Assembly (NCBI GenBank): GCA_000344275.1
Contig: AORU01000001.1
Coordinates: 124,001 to 188,000, forward strand
Length of the DNA: 64,000 bases
Source of the DNA: Streptococcus oralis subsp. tigurinus AZ_3a
GTDB lineage: Bacteria > Bacillota > Bacilli > Lactobacillales > Streptococcaceae
Direction: 5' to 3'
Shown here: positions 54,511-63,361 of the stretch, piece after piece
How the letters are laid out: each line of letters starts with the position of its first letter
Position numbering within the stretch: the stretch's first letter is position 1
Position numbers and translations under genes: made by a program
The notes under the pieces: generated by a model
Database searches by the model: none
What the model was told of the DNA's origin: nothing
The model's input: the letters and a program-made list of their open reading frames with translations, nothing else

Positions 54511-55689
54511 CTACTGTAGGCCTTCATCTTCAAGAGTTGTTTTATAAGCCTGCCAAATTTTTTGTTGAGGTTTCGCAAGTGGATAATCAGAAAACTCCTG
54601 AGGAGAAACCCAACGAATTTCTCTGTCAGAAAACTGTTTTGTTTCTGTCACCTGACCAGCTAGGATTTGAATATGCCATTTCCGATGACTAAAAACATGC
54701 TTGACCTGGTCAAATACTTGCTGGGACCAATTCACTTCTAAATCATAATCCTGCTCAAAGTTTTCTTGAGGACTTGGTCCAAATGCTCTGCTTTCCTCTT
54801 TGACTTGTGAAAAGAGATCTAGTTGATTATCATCGCTAGAGAAATCATCAACTTCAATCAATGGAAAATGCCAAAAACCGGCTAGTAGTTTCTCGCTTTC
54901 ATTTTTCTCAAGTAGATATTGACCATGGTCATTGCGTACAACTAAAGCCTTGAGATAAATTGGTAGGGGCTTTTTCTTGGGTTCTTTAATCGGATATACA
55001 TCCATGGTTCCATTCTGATATGCCGCACTAAAGTCCTTAACCGGACTCTCTTCTGGCCTAGGATTAACTGGAGACTCTATATCCGACCCTAAATCCATCA
55101 GAGCCTGGTTAAAGTCTCCTGGTCGTTCTGGATCAATCAAGATTTCCATCATGGCCTGAAAAATTTTGCGATTGCTGGGAACTCCGATATCATGATTAAC
55201 CTCAAACAAGCGTGCCAAAACCCGCATGACATTGCCATCGACCGCTGGCTCAGGCAAGTTAAAAGCGATACTGGAAATAGCTCCCGCAGTATAAGGGCCA
55301 ATTCCTTTCAAACTGGAAATTCCTTCATAGGTATTTGGAAATTGACCCCCAAAATCAGTCATAATCTGCTGAGCTGCAGCCTGCATATTGCGTACTCGAG
55401 AATAATAGCCCAAACCCTCCCAAGCCTTCAGCAAACGCTCTTCAGGCGCATTCGCCAAACTTTCTACTGTTGGAAACCAGTCCAAGAATCGTTCGTAGTA
55501 TGGAATAACTGTATCCACTCTGGTCTGCTGAAGCATGATTTCAGATACCCAGATGTGATAAGGATTTTTACTTCTCCGCCAAGGCAAATCTCGCTTGTTT
55601 TCATCATACCAGTTGAGGAGTTTCTCACGAAAAGACATAATCTTCTCCTCTGGCCACATAACGATTCTGTATTCTTTCAAATCTAACAT
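54511..55689 (-). CDS. mutY: Adenine DNA glycosylase MutY lacking the iron-sulfur cluster
   Basis: 392 residues; removes A mispaired with 8-oxoG. The HhH-GPD domain shows SEIMLQQTRVD (catalytic Glu) and LKGIGPYTAGAISS...AVDGNV (catalytic Asp), with a Nudix-like 8-oxoG-reading domain from ~240. The four cysteines that normally hold a 4Fe-4S cluster after the HhH domain are replaced (E, P, S, S in order), and the whole protein has no cysteine. Start: ATG 55689 lies six bases after a -10 box (leaderless); ATG 55638 has a good GAGGAG six bases upstream and is a real alternative. Complements mutX and ung. Confidence 0.93.
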   Translation of the reverse strand: MLDLKEYRIVMWPEEKIMSFREKLLNWYDENKRDLPWRRSKNPYHIWVSEIMLQQTRVDTVIPYYERFLDWFPTVESLANAPEERLLKAWEGLGYYSRVRNMQAAAQQIMTDFGGQFPNTYEGISSLKGIGPYTAGAISSIAFNLPEPAVDGNVMRVLARLFEVNHDIGVPSNRKIFQAMMEILIDPERPGDFNQALMDLGSDIESPVNPRPEESPVKDFSAAYQNGTMDVYPIKEPKKKPLPIYLKALVVRNDHGQYLLEKNESEKLLAGFWHFPLIEVDDFSSDDNQLDLFSQVKEESRAFGPSPQENFEQDYDLEVNWSQQVFDQVKHVFSHRKWHIQILAGQVTETKQFSDREIRWVSPQEFSDYPLAKPQQKIWQAYKTTLEDEGLQ

Positions 55690-55695
55690 ATATCT

Positions 55696-55704
55696 AGTAT
55701 AACA
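55696..55704 (-). promoter_or_regulatory. Extended -10 of mutY, six bases from the ATG
   Basis: TGTTATACT on the minus strand, separated by AGATAT from ATG 55689. Confidence 0.6.
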
Positions 55705-55743
55705 TAGAAGCTTCTAACTGTCTTTTTCTTAGTACTAAAAAGC

Positions 55744-55764
55744 CTCTTCCCAAGGGAAAGAGGA
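55744..55764 (-). terminator. pta terminator
   Basis: CCTCTTCCC / GGGAAAGAGG stem with AA loop (one bulge), T-run on the minus strand. Confidence 0.8.
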
Positions 55765-55771
55765 CTAAATC

Positions 55772-56746
55772 TTATTGATGAACCGCTTGAGCCGCTGTGA
55801 TAAGGGTCAACTTGTAGACATCATCCGCATTACATCCACGAGAGAGGTCGTTAACCGGCTTGTTCAAACCTTGCAAAACAGGACCTACTGCCGCAAAGCC
55901 ACCGAGACGTTCGGCCATCTTGTAGCCAATATTTCCTGCCTCGATACCTGGGAAGATGAAGACATTTGCTTGACCAGCTACTGTACTTCCTGGAGCTTTT
56001 AGAGCTGCAGTTTCAGGAACAAAGGCTGCATCAAATTGCAACTCACCATCAATCTCAAGGTCAGGACGCAAGTCGTGAGCAATTTTAGTTGCTTCAACTA
56101 CCTTATCAACACTTTCACCAAATCCTGAACCTTTAGTAGAATAGCTTAGCATAGCAATTTTAGGTTCAATACCAAACATCTTAGCTGTTATTGCTGAGTT
56201 GATCGCAATTTCAGCTAAGGCTTCTGCATCTGGATTGATATTAATGGCACAGTCTCCAAATAGGTAACGTTCCGTACCACGTACCATGAGGAAGGCACCT
56301 GACGTACGAGTTACGTTTGGACGAGTTTTTATGATTTGTAGGGCTGGGCGAACTGTTGAGGCAGTTGAGTGAATCGCACCAGATACCATACCGTCAACCA
56401 AGCCCAAGTATACCAACATAACACCAAAGTAGTTGACATCTTCAACCAAAACTTTGCGCGCTTCTTCTTCAGTCATTTTACCCTTCCGACGCTCTACCAA
56501 GGCAGCAACCATTTCTTCGAATTGAGGATAATGTTGGGGATCAATCACTTCATAACCAGCCATGATCCCTTCGATTTCAAGATAAATTTTAATTTTTTCA
56601 GGGGTTCCAAGCAAAACAGGAATTACTTCTGTTTCTTTTACCAAGCGTTTTGTAGCTTGAAGAATACGTGGCTCTTCCCCTTCAGGGAGAACGATACGAG
56701 CATTTTTGCCAACCAGGTTGGCTTTGAGACTTTCAAAAACTTCCAT
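55772..56746 (-). CDS. pta: Phosphate acetyltransferase
   Basis: 324 residues, the short form without regulatory domains. It converts acetyl-CoA and phosphate to acetyl phosphate, so it uses the product of the dehydrogenase complex at 7.5-12.5 kb and supplies ATP through acetate kinase. Typical blocks are VLPEGEEPR near 19, GAIHSTASTVRPALQ near 131 and the C-terminal PVNDLSRGC. AAAGGAG before the ATG. Confidence 0.96.
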   Translation of the reverse strand: MEVFESLKANLVGKNARIVLPEGEEPRILQATKRLVKETEVIPVLLGTPEKIKIYLEIEGIMAGYEVIDPQHYPQFEEMVAALVERRKGKMTEEEARKVLVEDVNYFGVMLVYLGLVDGMVSGAIHSTASTVRPALQIIKTRPNVTRTSGAFLMVRGTERYLFGDCAININPDAEALAEIAINSAITAKMFGIEPKIAMLSYSTKGSGFGESVDKVVEATKIAHDLRPDLEIDGELQFDAAFVPETAALKAPGSTVAGQANVFIFPGIEAGNIGYKMAERLGGFAAVGPVLQGLNKPVNDLSRGCNADDVYKLTLITAAQAVHQ

Positions 56747-56789
56747 GAGTTTTCTCCTTTAAGAAAATAAATTATACTCTAAATTGTTT

Positions 56790-57686
56790 TTAAAGAGTAT
56801 TAGTTGATAACTGAGTAATAAGATTGCTGAAATCATCCGGTAAGGGGCTTTCTAGTTGTAAATCTTTCTCTAGAAAGGGATGATAAAAAGATAAATAATG
56901 ACAATGCAAGGCCTGACGTTGAATCCCATCGTCTAAGCTTCCTCCATAGAGATCGTCTCCCAACAAAGGAAAACCGATATGAGAAAAATGCACTCGAATT
57001 TGGTGAGTTCGCCCAGTATGCAGACGAATATCGACTAGGTGAATATTTCCATAAGACGCTACAACTTTGTAAGATGTATGAGCGTATTTCCCACCTTTGG
57101 CAACCCGTCTCGTGATAATGGAGTCCACATCACGCGCAATCGGGGCGATAATCTCCCCTTCAGGCTCCAAGACACCAGCTCCTTTAACTAAAGCAAAGTA
57201 GCGTTTCTCGATAGACTTTCGTTGCAGTTGCTTGTCTAAACGTGCATGAGCGTAGCCGTGCTTGGCAAAGAGCATCAAACCAGATGTATCTCTATCAAGC
57301 CTAGTCACGATGTGAACTTGCTGGTTTTCATAGTTTTGATTGACATAGTAGCCCTTTATAAAATTAGCAATGGTATTGGAATGATTGACACTAGGAATAG
57401 AGGCTACTCCATAAGGCTTATTCAAAACCAGAAAATGGTCATCTTCATAGAGAATATCCAGTGGACGCTCAATTGCTTCCAAGGTTTCAAACCCTTCCTC
57501 TGCAGGGATATCAATAGTCACCCTGTCTCCAATATCTAAGAGATAAGTCGCATTTTGAGGTTGACCATTGACCAGTATAGCCCCGCCTCGAAACTTAATC
57601 TTAGCCAAAAGTCCCTTAGAAACCTCGTGTTTCTTGAGGAAGGTCTTGACTTTGACATGCTCATCTGCGATAAATTCGAACCTCAT
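56790..57686 (-). CDS. RluD-family RNA pseudouridine synthase
   Basis: 298 residues. An N-terminal S4-like RNA-binding region (~1-75) is followed by the catalytic domain with [16 protein letters not shown] (catalytic Asp) near 127 and [14 protein letters not shown] near 225. It modifies uridines, most likely in rRNA; the exact site is not predictable. Its ATG overlaps the nadK stop by 4 bp. Confidence 0.93.
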   Translation of the reverse strand: MRFEFIADEHVKVKTFLKKHEVSKGLLAKIKFRGGAILVNGQPQNATYLLDIGDRVTIDIPAEEGFETLEAIERPLDILYEDDHFLVLNKPYGVASIPSVNHSNTIANFIKGYYVNQNYENQQVHIVTRLDRDTSGLMLFAKHGYAHARLDKQLQRKSIEKRYFALVKGAGVLEPEGEIIAPIARDVDSIITRRVAKGGKYAHTSYKVVASYGNIHLVDIRLHTGRTHQIRVHFSHIGFPLLGDDLYGGSLDDGIQRQALHCHYLSFYHPFLEKDLQLESPLPDDFSNLITQLSTNTL

Positions 57687-58501
57687 TCATCCACCTCGCC
57701 GATGAAGGCATCTTTAACACGATTCCAGAAACTAGTGTGGCTTGGTGTCGCTACGAAGTGAATCTTGTGATGGTCGATTTGATACTCAATCCGTTCGATA
57801 TTACGGAAGGAATAGACGCTGTTATCGACTGATATCGTGTGGTAATCATTGCGTGTCGGTAAGAGTTCAATCTTATCTTTTTTGGGAATAATGATTGATG
57901 ATCCCAAAGTGCGATAGACTCGGTTGTTAAGACTCGCTATCTCCGTCAACTGCAAGGCTTCAATGGTAGGATGCAAGACAGCTCCACCCAAGGACTTGTT
58001 GTAGGCAGTACTTCCCGTCGGCGTTGAAACAGTCACTCCATCTCCACGAAATCTCTCGAACGGAACATGGTTAATGATAATATCCGCAACCATGGTGCGG
58101 TCTGATCGACGGATGCTGGCTTCATTTAAAGCCCGGAAGATTTTCACTTCTCCATTTTCAAGCGTTACCTTGACATTCAAGACTGGATAGGAAACTTTGG
58201 CACCAGTATCTAGTAAAAGATTGGTCACCAATTGATCCAACTCAAAATCGCGATAATCTGTGTAAAATCCCAAATGCCCTGTATGAACACCTACAAATCG
58301 AACCTTGTCTAACTGATTCTCATACTTGTGAAAGGCAGACAAAAGCATCCCATCACCACCAATGGAAATGACGATATCAGGATTGGTATCGTTCAGTATA
58401 AAATGTTGTTTCTTTAGTTTTTCCCTCAGTTCATGCAAAACCTTCTGACTCTGAGGTTTTCTATTTGCTACGAGGTCAGCTCGTTTACCTGTATTCTTCA
58501 T
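57683..58501 (-). CDS. nadK: NAD kinase
   Basis: 272 residues; phosphorylates NAD to NADP. The GGDGMLL motif lies near 50 and the NEASIRRSD and [14 protein letters not shown] blocks near 127 and 160. ATG 58501 agrees with the family N-terminus; an in-frame GTG at 58513 with AGGA just before it would add four residues. It overlaps relQ by 17 bp. Cluster relQ-nadK-rluD-pta is well kept among streptococci. Confidence 0.95.
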   Translation of the reverse strand: MKNTGKRADLVANRKPQSQKVLHELREKLKKQHFILNDTNPDIVISIGGDGMLLSAFHKYENQLDKVRFVGVHTGHLGFYTDYRDFELDQLVTNLLLDTGAKVSYPVLNVKVTLENGEVKIFRALNEASIRRSDRTMVADIIINHVPFERFRGDGVTVSTPTGSTAYNKSLGGAVLHPTIEALQLTEIASLNNRVYRTLGSSIIIPKKDKIELLPTRNDYHTISVDNSVYSFRNIERIEYQIDHHKIHFVATPSHTSFWNRVKDAFIGEVDE

Positions 58502-59156
58502 CTGTATCGTCACTATTTCCTACACCATCGTTTAGTTTTCTGCTCAATGGATCAAAGAGAGCCTGCGCTTCCTGGATATCATCACGAATCTTACCCATTT
58601 CTTCATCCAGTTGATAGGCTATTTTCGCTGTGATTTCCAGTCTTTTCCTGATTTCTTCTGGAAAATCACCCTGATACTTATAATTGAGCGAGTGTTCAAT
58701 CGTAGCCCAGAAATTCATGGCTAAAGTCCGTATTTGAATTTCCGCCAAAATCGTCTTCGCTCCGTTGATCGTATCAACCGTGTACTCGACAACCACGTGA
58801 TAAGAACGATAGCCCGAAGCCTTACGATGAGTGATATAATCACGTTCCTGAACGATTCTCATATCTTGGCGTTTACGTAGAATCTCAACTACTTCTTTGA
58901 CGTCATCAACAAACTGGACCATGACACGTAAACCAGCAATATCTTGCAAGTCATTTTCTAAAGTTGCATAAGTAATTCCTCGACGAGCCATCTTTTCTTT
59001 GATACTTTCAATCGGTTTTACCCGACCCGTTACGAACTCAATCGGAGAATGCTTGTTTTGCTTACGATACTGTTTGCGAATTCCTCGAAGTTTAATCTTC
59101 AATTCACCAACAGCCTGAATGTAAGGATCTAAAAATTCTTCCCATTCTATGGTCAT
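58485..59156 (-). CDS. relQ: Small alarmone (p)ppGpp synthetase RelQ
   Basis: 223 residues, single synthetase domain of the SAS1/RelQ type without a hydrolase domain. [24 protein letters not shown] and the [12 protein letters not shown]-loop are diagnostic, with EIQIRT further on. It makes (p)ppGpp in response to wall or oxidative stress rather than at the ribosome. ATG 59156 follows AAGGGAG; the open frame above it is the promoter region. Confidence 0.95.
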   Translation of the reverse strand: MTIEWEEFLDPYIQAVGELKIKLRGIRKQYRKQNKHSPIEFVTGRVKPIESIKEKMARRGITYATLENDLQDIAGLRVMVQFVDDVKEVVEILRKRQDMRIVQERDYITHRKASGYRSYHVVVEYTVDTINGAKTILAEIQIRTLAMNFWATIEHSLNYKYQGDFPEEIRKRLEITAKIAYQLDEEMGKIRDDIQEAQALFDPLSRKLNDGVGNSDDTDEEYR

Positions 59157-59239
59157 ACTTTCTCCCTTGTAATGTTTGATTACTCTGTCGAAAATCTTTG
59201 ATTTTTTCAGTACATTCGTATACAATAAATACATTGTCC

Positions 59240-59248
59240 ATTATACCA
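59240..59248 (-). promoter_or_regulatory. Extended -10 promoter of relQ-nadK-rluD
   Basis: TGGTATAAT on the minus strand, 83 bp upstream of the relQ start, in the region divergent to the CYTH gene. Confidence 0.6.
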
Positions 59249-59284
59249 TAAATCGCTTTCAAAGATATATAAAAGGTTGAAAAA

Positions 59285-59854
59285 ATGAAACATTTAGAAA
59301 TAGAATTGAAAACACTTCTGAAAAAAGAGGAATATAATCATCTAAAAAAACAGTTTTCCCATATCCAACCCGTCCTTCAGAAGAACTACTACATTGACAC
59401 GCCAGATTTCCAATTGCGTGAAAACAAGGTTGCCATGCGCATTCGCACCTTTTCAGATTGGGCGGAATTGACCTTGAAAGTGCCTCAAACTGTAGGAAAT
59501 ATGGAATACAACCAGGAACTAACTCTTCCAGAAGCTGAATCATACCTAGAAAAACAAAAACTACCTCAAGGGCTCGTTCTAGAGAAACTCGCTAAGATTG
59601 GCATCGAAAGCCATGACTGGCTTGTTCTAGGCTGTCTTTCCACCCTTCGTTATGAAATGAAAACTGAGATTGGCTCAATGGCCTTAGATGAAAGTCACTA
59701 CTTTGACCAGACGGACTATGAACTCGAACTTGAAGTCACCGACCATGAAAAAGGGAAAGAAGATTTTCAGAGATTTTTAGATGAAAATCAGATAACCTAT
59801 CAAAAAGCTCCATCAAAGTTAATTCGTTTTATTAAAAGCATGAAAAAAAGCTGA
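59285..59854 (+). CDS. CYTH-domain protein (YjbK-like)
   Basis: 189 residues. The N-terminal EIELKT is the ExExK signature of the CYTH / triphosphate-tunnel fold, with the expected basic and acidic strands after it (NKVAMRIRT, LTLKVPQT, LELEVTD). Members hydrolyse thiamine triphosphate or inorganic triphosphate; the substrate here is not known. Divergent from relQ. SD AAAAGG. Confidence 0.9.
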   Translation: MKHLEIELKTLLKKEEYNHLKKQFSHIQPVLQKNYYIDTPDFQLRENKVAMRIRTFSDWAELTLKVPQTVGNMEYNQELTLPEAESYLEKQKLPQGLVLEKLAKIGIESHDWLVLGCLSTLRYEMKTEIGSMALDESHYFDQTDYELELEVTDHEKGKEDFQRFLDENQITYQKAPSKLIRFIKSMKKS

Positions 59855-59870
59855 AATAATCTCTTTTTTT

Positions 59871-59879
59871 TGGTAAAAT
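59871..59879 (+). promoter_or_regulatory. prs promoter
   Basis: Extended -10 TGGTAAAAT with a 17-bp-spaced weak -35 (CTGAAA). Predicted start near 59886, giving a leader of about 80 nt. Confidence 0.55.
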
Positions 59880-59898
59880 AGAAAAGATAAAAATAAAA

Positions 59899-59947
59899 GA
59901 ATCTTCTTTGAAAAACAAAACTTTCTCAAAGAAGATTCGCAAAGTTT
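59899..59947 (+). promoter_or_regulatory. prs leader with two competing hairpins
   Basis: Hairpin A: GAATCTTCTTTGA (59899-59911) with TCAAAGAAGATTC (59926-59938), a perfect 13-bp stem. Hairpin B: AAACTTT (59918-59924, in the loop of A) with AAAGTTT (59941-59947), ending just before the GAGG ribosome site. Both cannot form fully together. Hairpin A also has a T-run on the minus strand. Confidence 0.5.
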
Positions 59948-59964
59948 ACAGAGGACGGTCTATA

Positions 59965-60924
59965 ATGTCAGATAGAAACAACATGAAACTTTTCACCCTA
60001 AACTCTAACCCAGAAATCGCTCAAAAGATTGCGGATACAGTTGGTGTACCTCTCGGAAAATTATCCTCTCGTCAATTTTCTGACGGAGAAATCCAGGTCA
60101 ACATCGAAGAAAGTGTCCGTGGTTACGATGTTTACATCATCCAGTCAACCAGCTACCCCGTTAGCAACCACTTGATGGAGTTGTTGATCATGGTTGATGC
60201 TTGTGTACGTGCAAGTGCTCACAGTATCAACGTTGTCCTTCCTTACTTTGGTTATGCGCGTCAGGATCGTATCGCTTCTTCTCGCGAACCCCTCACTGCA
60301 AAACTAGTTGCCAATATGCTTGTCAAAGCTGGTGTAAGTCGCGTTCTAACGCTTGACCTCCACGCTGTTCAGGTCCAAGGTTTCTTTGATATTCCTGTAG
60401 ATAATCTTTATACTGTTCCTCTATTTGCTAAGCACTACTGTGATAAAGGACTCCTTGGCTCCGATGTTGTTGTTGTCAGTCCAAAGAACTCTGGTGTTAA
60501 ACGTGCACGTAGTTTGGCTGAATACCTTGATGCTCCTATCGCTATCATTGACTACGCCCAAGACGATTCTAATCGTAACGAAGGCTATATCATTGGGGAT
60601 GTCGAAGGCAAGAAGGCTATCTTAATTGACGATATTCTAAATACTGGTCGTACTTTCTCTGAAGCAGCCAAAATCGTTGAACGTGAAGGTGCAACTGAGA
60701 TTTATGCAGTATCCAGTCACGGTTTATTTGTTGAAGGTGCAGCAGACCTCCTTGACGCTACAAACATCAAAGAAATCCTCGTGACAGACTCAGTAGCAAC
60801 CAAAGAAAGAACTCCAGAAAATGTATGTTACATTACTGCTAGCGAATTAATTGGTGATGCTATCGTCCGCATCCATGAAAGAAAACCAGTCAGCCCACTC
60901 TTTGCTTACAACAAAAAGAAATAA
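59965..60924 (+). CDS. prs: Ribose-phosphate pyrophosphokinase
   Basis: 319 residues; makes PRPP for purine, pyrimidine, NAD, His and Trp synthesis. [16 protein letters not shown] near 43, the [11 protein letters not shown] block near 135 and the PRPP loop DDILNTGRT near 225 are family marks. ATG 59965 follows GAGGAC. The frame is open to 59908, but that part is the hairpin-rich leader, so the shorter form is chosen. Confidence 0.96.
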   Translation: MSDRNNMKLFTLNSNPEIAQKIADTVGVPLGKLSSRQFSDGEIQVNIEESVRGYDVYIIQSTSYPVSNHLMELLIMVDACVRASAHSINVVLPYFGYARQDRIASSREPLTAKLVANMLVKAGVSRVLTLDLHAVQVQGFFDIPVDNLYTVPLFAKHYCDKGLLGSDVVVVSPKNSGVKRARSLAEYLDAPIAIIDYAQDDSNRNEGYIIGDVEGKKAILIDDILNTGRTFSEAAKIVEREGATEIYAVSSHGLFVEGAADLLDATNIKEILVTDSVATKERTPENVCYITASELIGDAIVRIHERKPVSPLFAYNKKK

Positions 60925-60933
60925 GGTGATTCT

Positions 60934-62049
60934 TTGATTTATTTGGACAATGCTGCAACGACTCCTATGTCAGCAGTAGCTATTTCTGAAATGACCAAGG
61001 TCATGCAAGAAACTCATGGTAATCCTTCTAGTATTCATAGTCATGGTCGGCAGGCTGGCAAACTCTTGCGAGAAGCTCGTCAAGACTTAGCTCACTTACT
61101 AGGAACCAAACCTCAACATATCTTTTTCACGTCTGGTGGTACAGAAAGTAACAATACAGCCATTATTGGCTATTGTCTCCGTCATCAAAATCGTGGAAAA
61201 CATATCATCACGACAGCTATTGAACACCATTCTGTACTTGAGACTATAGACTATCTGGTTCAACATTTTGGTTTTGAAGTGACCATCATCCAACCAGTAA
61301 ATCAAGAAATAACTGCCCAGCAAATTCAAAAAGCCTTACGTGACGATACCATTCTCGTTTCCACCATGTATGCTAATAATGAAACAGGAAGCCTCTTACC
61401 TATCGCTGAGATTGGACGTATTTTAAAAGATCATCCTGCTGCTTATCATGTTGATGCAGTTCAAGCTATCGGAAAAATTCCTATCCATCCCGAGGAATTA
61501 GGAATTGATTTCCTCAGTGCTTCTGCCCACAAATTCCATGGACCAAAAGGAGTCGGATTTCTTTACGCTTCTTCCGCGGACTTTGATTCCTACCTTCAAG
61601 GTGGAGACCAAGAACAAAAGAAACGGGCTGGAACAGAAAATCTTGCTGCCATTGTAGGTATGGTCGCTGCTCTCAAAGAGGATTTAGAGCAACAAGTTGA
61701 ACATTACCAAAAACTAGAAGGATTAAAATCTGCTTTTCTAGATGAGATTGCAGATCTAGAATATTATCTCAACGAAAGCCAACACCAGCTTCCTTATGTT
61801 GTCAACATTGGCTTCCCTAGTCAAAAAAATGATTTGCTCTTGCTACGGTTAGACCTTGAAGGAATTTCAATTTCTACCGGTTCAGCTTGTACTGCTGGTG
61901 TTGTACAAACCAGTCATGTGCTTGAAGCATTTTATGGATCTGATTCGCATCGTTTAACAGAATCTGTCCGTATCAGTCTTTCTCCTCTTAACACTGAGGA
62001 AGAACTGAAACAACTCGCACAAACCTTAAAAAATATTATTGGAGATTAA
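60934..62049 (+). CDS. iscS: Cysteine desulfurase (IscS/NifS family)
   Basis: 371 residues, PLP enzyme that takes sulfur from cysteine for tRNA thiolation and Fe-S assembly. YLDNAATTP at the N-terminus, HKFHGPKG near 200 (PLP lysine) and TGSACTAG near 325 (catalytic cysteine) are visible. The start is TTG 60934 with AAGGTG upstream. It is 9 bp after prs and runs in one operon with the next two small genes. Confidence 0.95.
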   Translation: MIYLDNAATTPMSAVAISEMTKVMQETHGNPSSIHSHGRQAGKLLREARQDLAHLLGTKPQHIFFTSGGTESNNTAIIGYCLRHQNRGKHIITTAIEHHSVLETIDYLVQHFGFEVTIIQPVNQEITAQQIQKALRDDTILVSTMYANNETGSLLPIAEIGRILKDHPAAYHVDAVQAIGKIPIHPEELGIDFLSASAHKFHGPKGVGFLYASSADFDSYLQGGDQEQKKRAGTENLAAIVGMVAALKEDLEQQVEHYQKLEGLKSAFLDEIADLEYYLNESQHQLPYVVNIGFPSQKNDLLLLRLDLEGISISTGSACTAGVVQTSHVLEAFYGSDSHRLTESVRISLSPLNTEEELKQLAQTLKNIIGD

Positions 62050-62053
62050 TCTA

Positions 62054-62401
62054 ATGGCATTCGAAAAAACCATTAAACTACAAAACTGCCGCTACGACTA
62101 TACACTTAGCCCAACTGTCAAAAAGTTCACACTGAAAGATAATACTTTCTTTGAAACAAAAGTTGGAAACTTCGAACTGACTCGTCTTCTTGAGAAAGTA
62201 CCGAACAGCGGTGAAGGATTCAAGCTAAAGATCATAATCAACAAAGACCTTACAGGTGCTAAACTCAACATCACTGACAAGTCAGGCCTTCGTTTGGTGA
62301 ATATCTTTAAATCAGAAGATCACCATATTCACCAAGAAAAATTCTACTTTCTCATGGACAGCCTTGTAGAACGCGGAATCTTCACAAAAGAAGAAAGATA
62401 A
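62054..62401 (+). CDS. DUF1831 family protein
   Basis: 115 residues, alpha/beta, function unknown. The start MAFEKTIKLQNCRYDYTLSP and the end ERGIFTKEE are typical of the DUF1831 family, which in streptococci regularly follows the cysteine desulfurase gene; a link to sulfur transfer is only guilt by position. ATG 62054 has GGAG ten bases upstream. Confidence 0.88.
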   Translation: MAFEKTIKLQNCRYDYTLSPTVKKFTLKDNTFFETKVGNFELTRLLEKVPNSGEGFKLKIIINKDLTGAKLNITDKSGLRLVNIFKSEDHHIHQEKFYFLMDSLVERGIFTKEER

Positions 62402-62407
62402 TTGGCT

Positions 62408-62611
62408 ATGTATCGTCTCACTTATCAAGATAGTTATCAAGTAGAGCGTACCCTTGAATTTGAAAATTACGAAGAGCTTATGTTATCTCTATCAGGTTGT
62501 GTAACTCTTCCAGATACATTCCTAGTCACTTCATTAACCTTTGATGATAAAGTTATCTATCAAGGATTGGTCGGAGATCTCTACCGTTTTCTATCACAAG
62601 CTAATTTTTAA
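62408..62611 (+). CDS. DUF4649 family small protein
   Basis: 67 residues from ATG 62408; an in-frame TTG at 62402 directly after the previous stop is possible. One conserved cysteine (LSGCVTLPDT). Found in the same place after DUF1831 in mitis-group genomes. Function unknown. A perfect terminator follows. Confidence 0.8.
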   Translation: MYRLTYQDSYQVERTLEFENYEELMLSLSGCVTLPDTFLVTSLTFDDKVIYQGLVGDLYRFLSQANF

Positions 62612-62615
62612 GACT

Positions 62616-62642
62616 AAAACTAAGATTTTCTTAGTTTTTTCT
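62616..62642 (+). terminator. Terminator of the prs-iscS operon
   Basis: AAAACTAAG / CTTAGTTTT perfect 9-bp stem, long T-run. Confidence 0.9.
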
Positions 62643-62650
62643 TGTTTTTG

Positions 62651-62679
62651 TTGATTTTTTCACAATGTTTCTATAAAAT
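62651..62679 (+). promoter_or_regulatory. rex promoter
   Basis: -35 TTGATT (62651-62656), 17-bp spacer, -10 TAAAAT (62674-62679). Confidence 0.7.
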
Positions 62680-62704
62680 AGAAGAATAGAAAGGTTGTGG
62701 TTTT

Positions 62705-63346
62705 GTGAAAGATAAACAGTCTGCTATTCCAAAAGCAACAGCAAAAAGACTCTCTCTCTACTATCGAATTTTCAAGAGATTTCATGCAGAAAAAATTGAA
62801 CGTGCCAACTCCAAGCAAATTGCAGAGGCTATTGGTATCGATTCTGCGACTGTTCGTCGTGATTTTTCCTATTTTGGTGAACTAGGTCGTCGTGGTTTTG
62901 GTTATGATGTTAAAAAACTGATGACTTTTTTTGCTGACCTCCTAAATGACAACTCCATTACCAATGTTATGTTGGTTGGAATTGGGAATATGGGGCATGC
63001 CCTTCTCCACTATCGCTTCCATGAGCGTAACAAGATGAAAATCATCATGGCATTTGACTTAGATGACCATCCAGAAGTCGGAACCCAGACACCTGATGGA
63101 ATTCCAATCTATGGTATCTCTCAGATTAAAGAAAAAATCAAAGAAGCAGATGTTAAAACTGCCATCCTAACTGTTCCAAGTGTTAAATCACAAGAAGTCG
63201 CCAATCTTTTGGTCGATGCAGGTATAAAAGGTATTCTCAGTTTTTCCCCTGTTCATCTCCACCTTCCAAAAGATGTGGTCGTTCAGTATGTCGATTTGAC
63301 AAGCGAACTCCAAACTCTCCTCTATTTTATGCGTAAAGAGGATTAG
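62705..63346 (+). CDS. rex: Redox-sensing transcriptional repressor Rex
   Basis: 213 residues. N-terminal winged helix ([10 protein letters not shown]...[23 protein letters not shown]) and an NADH-binding Rossmann domain ([10 protein letters not shown] near 97). It represses fermentation genes until NADH rises; aco- and pta-type genes are natural candidates, though only half-sites of its operator were seen in this window. GTG start after GAAAGG. Confidence 0.96.
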   Translation: MKDKQSAIPKATAKRLSLYYRIFKRFHAEKIERANSKQIAEAIGIDSATVRRDFSYFGELGRRGFGYDVKKLMTFFADLLNDNSITNVMLVGIGNMGHALLHYRFHERNKMKIIMAFDLDDHPEVGTQTPDGIPIYGISQIKEKIKEADVKTAILTVPSVKSQEVANLLVDAGIKGILSFSPVHLHLPKDVVVQYVDLTSELQTLLYFMRKED

Positions 63347-63361
63347 AAAGCGAAAGCATTT

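Noticed and set aside
55192..55686. 164-codon rightward frame opposite mutY
   Set aside because: Antisense shadow with no promoter, ribosome site or recognisable motif.
62655..62668. Rex operator upstream of rex
   Set aside because: Only one half-site (TTCACAAT) is present; the matching TTGTGA arm is missing. The same holds for the TTGTGA half-site before acoA (12613-12631).
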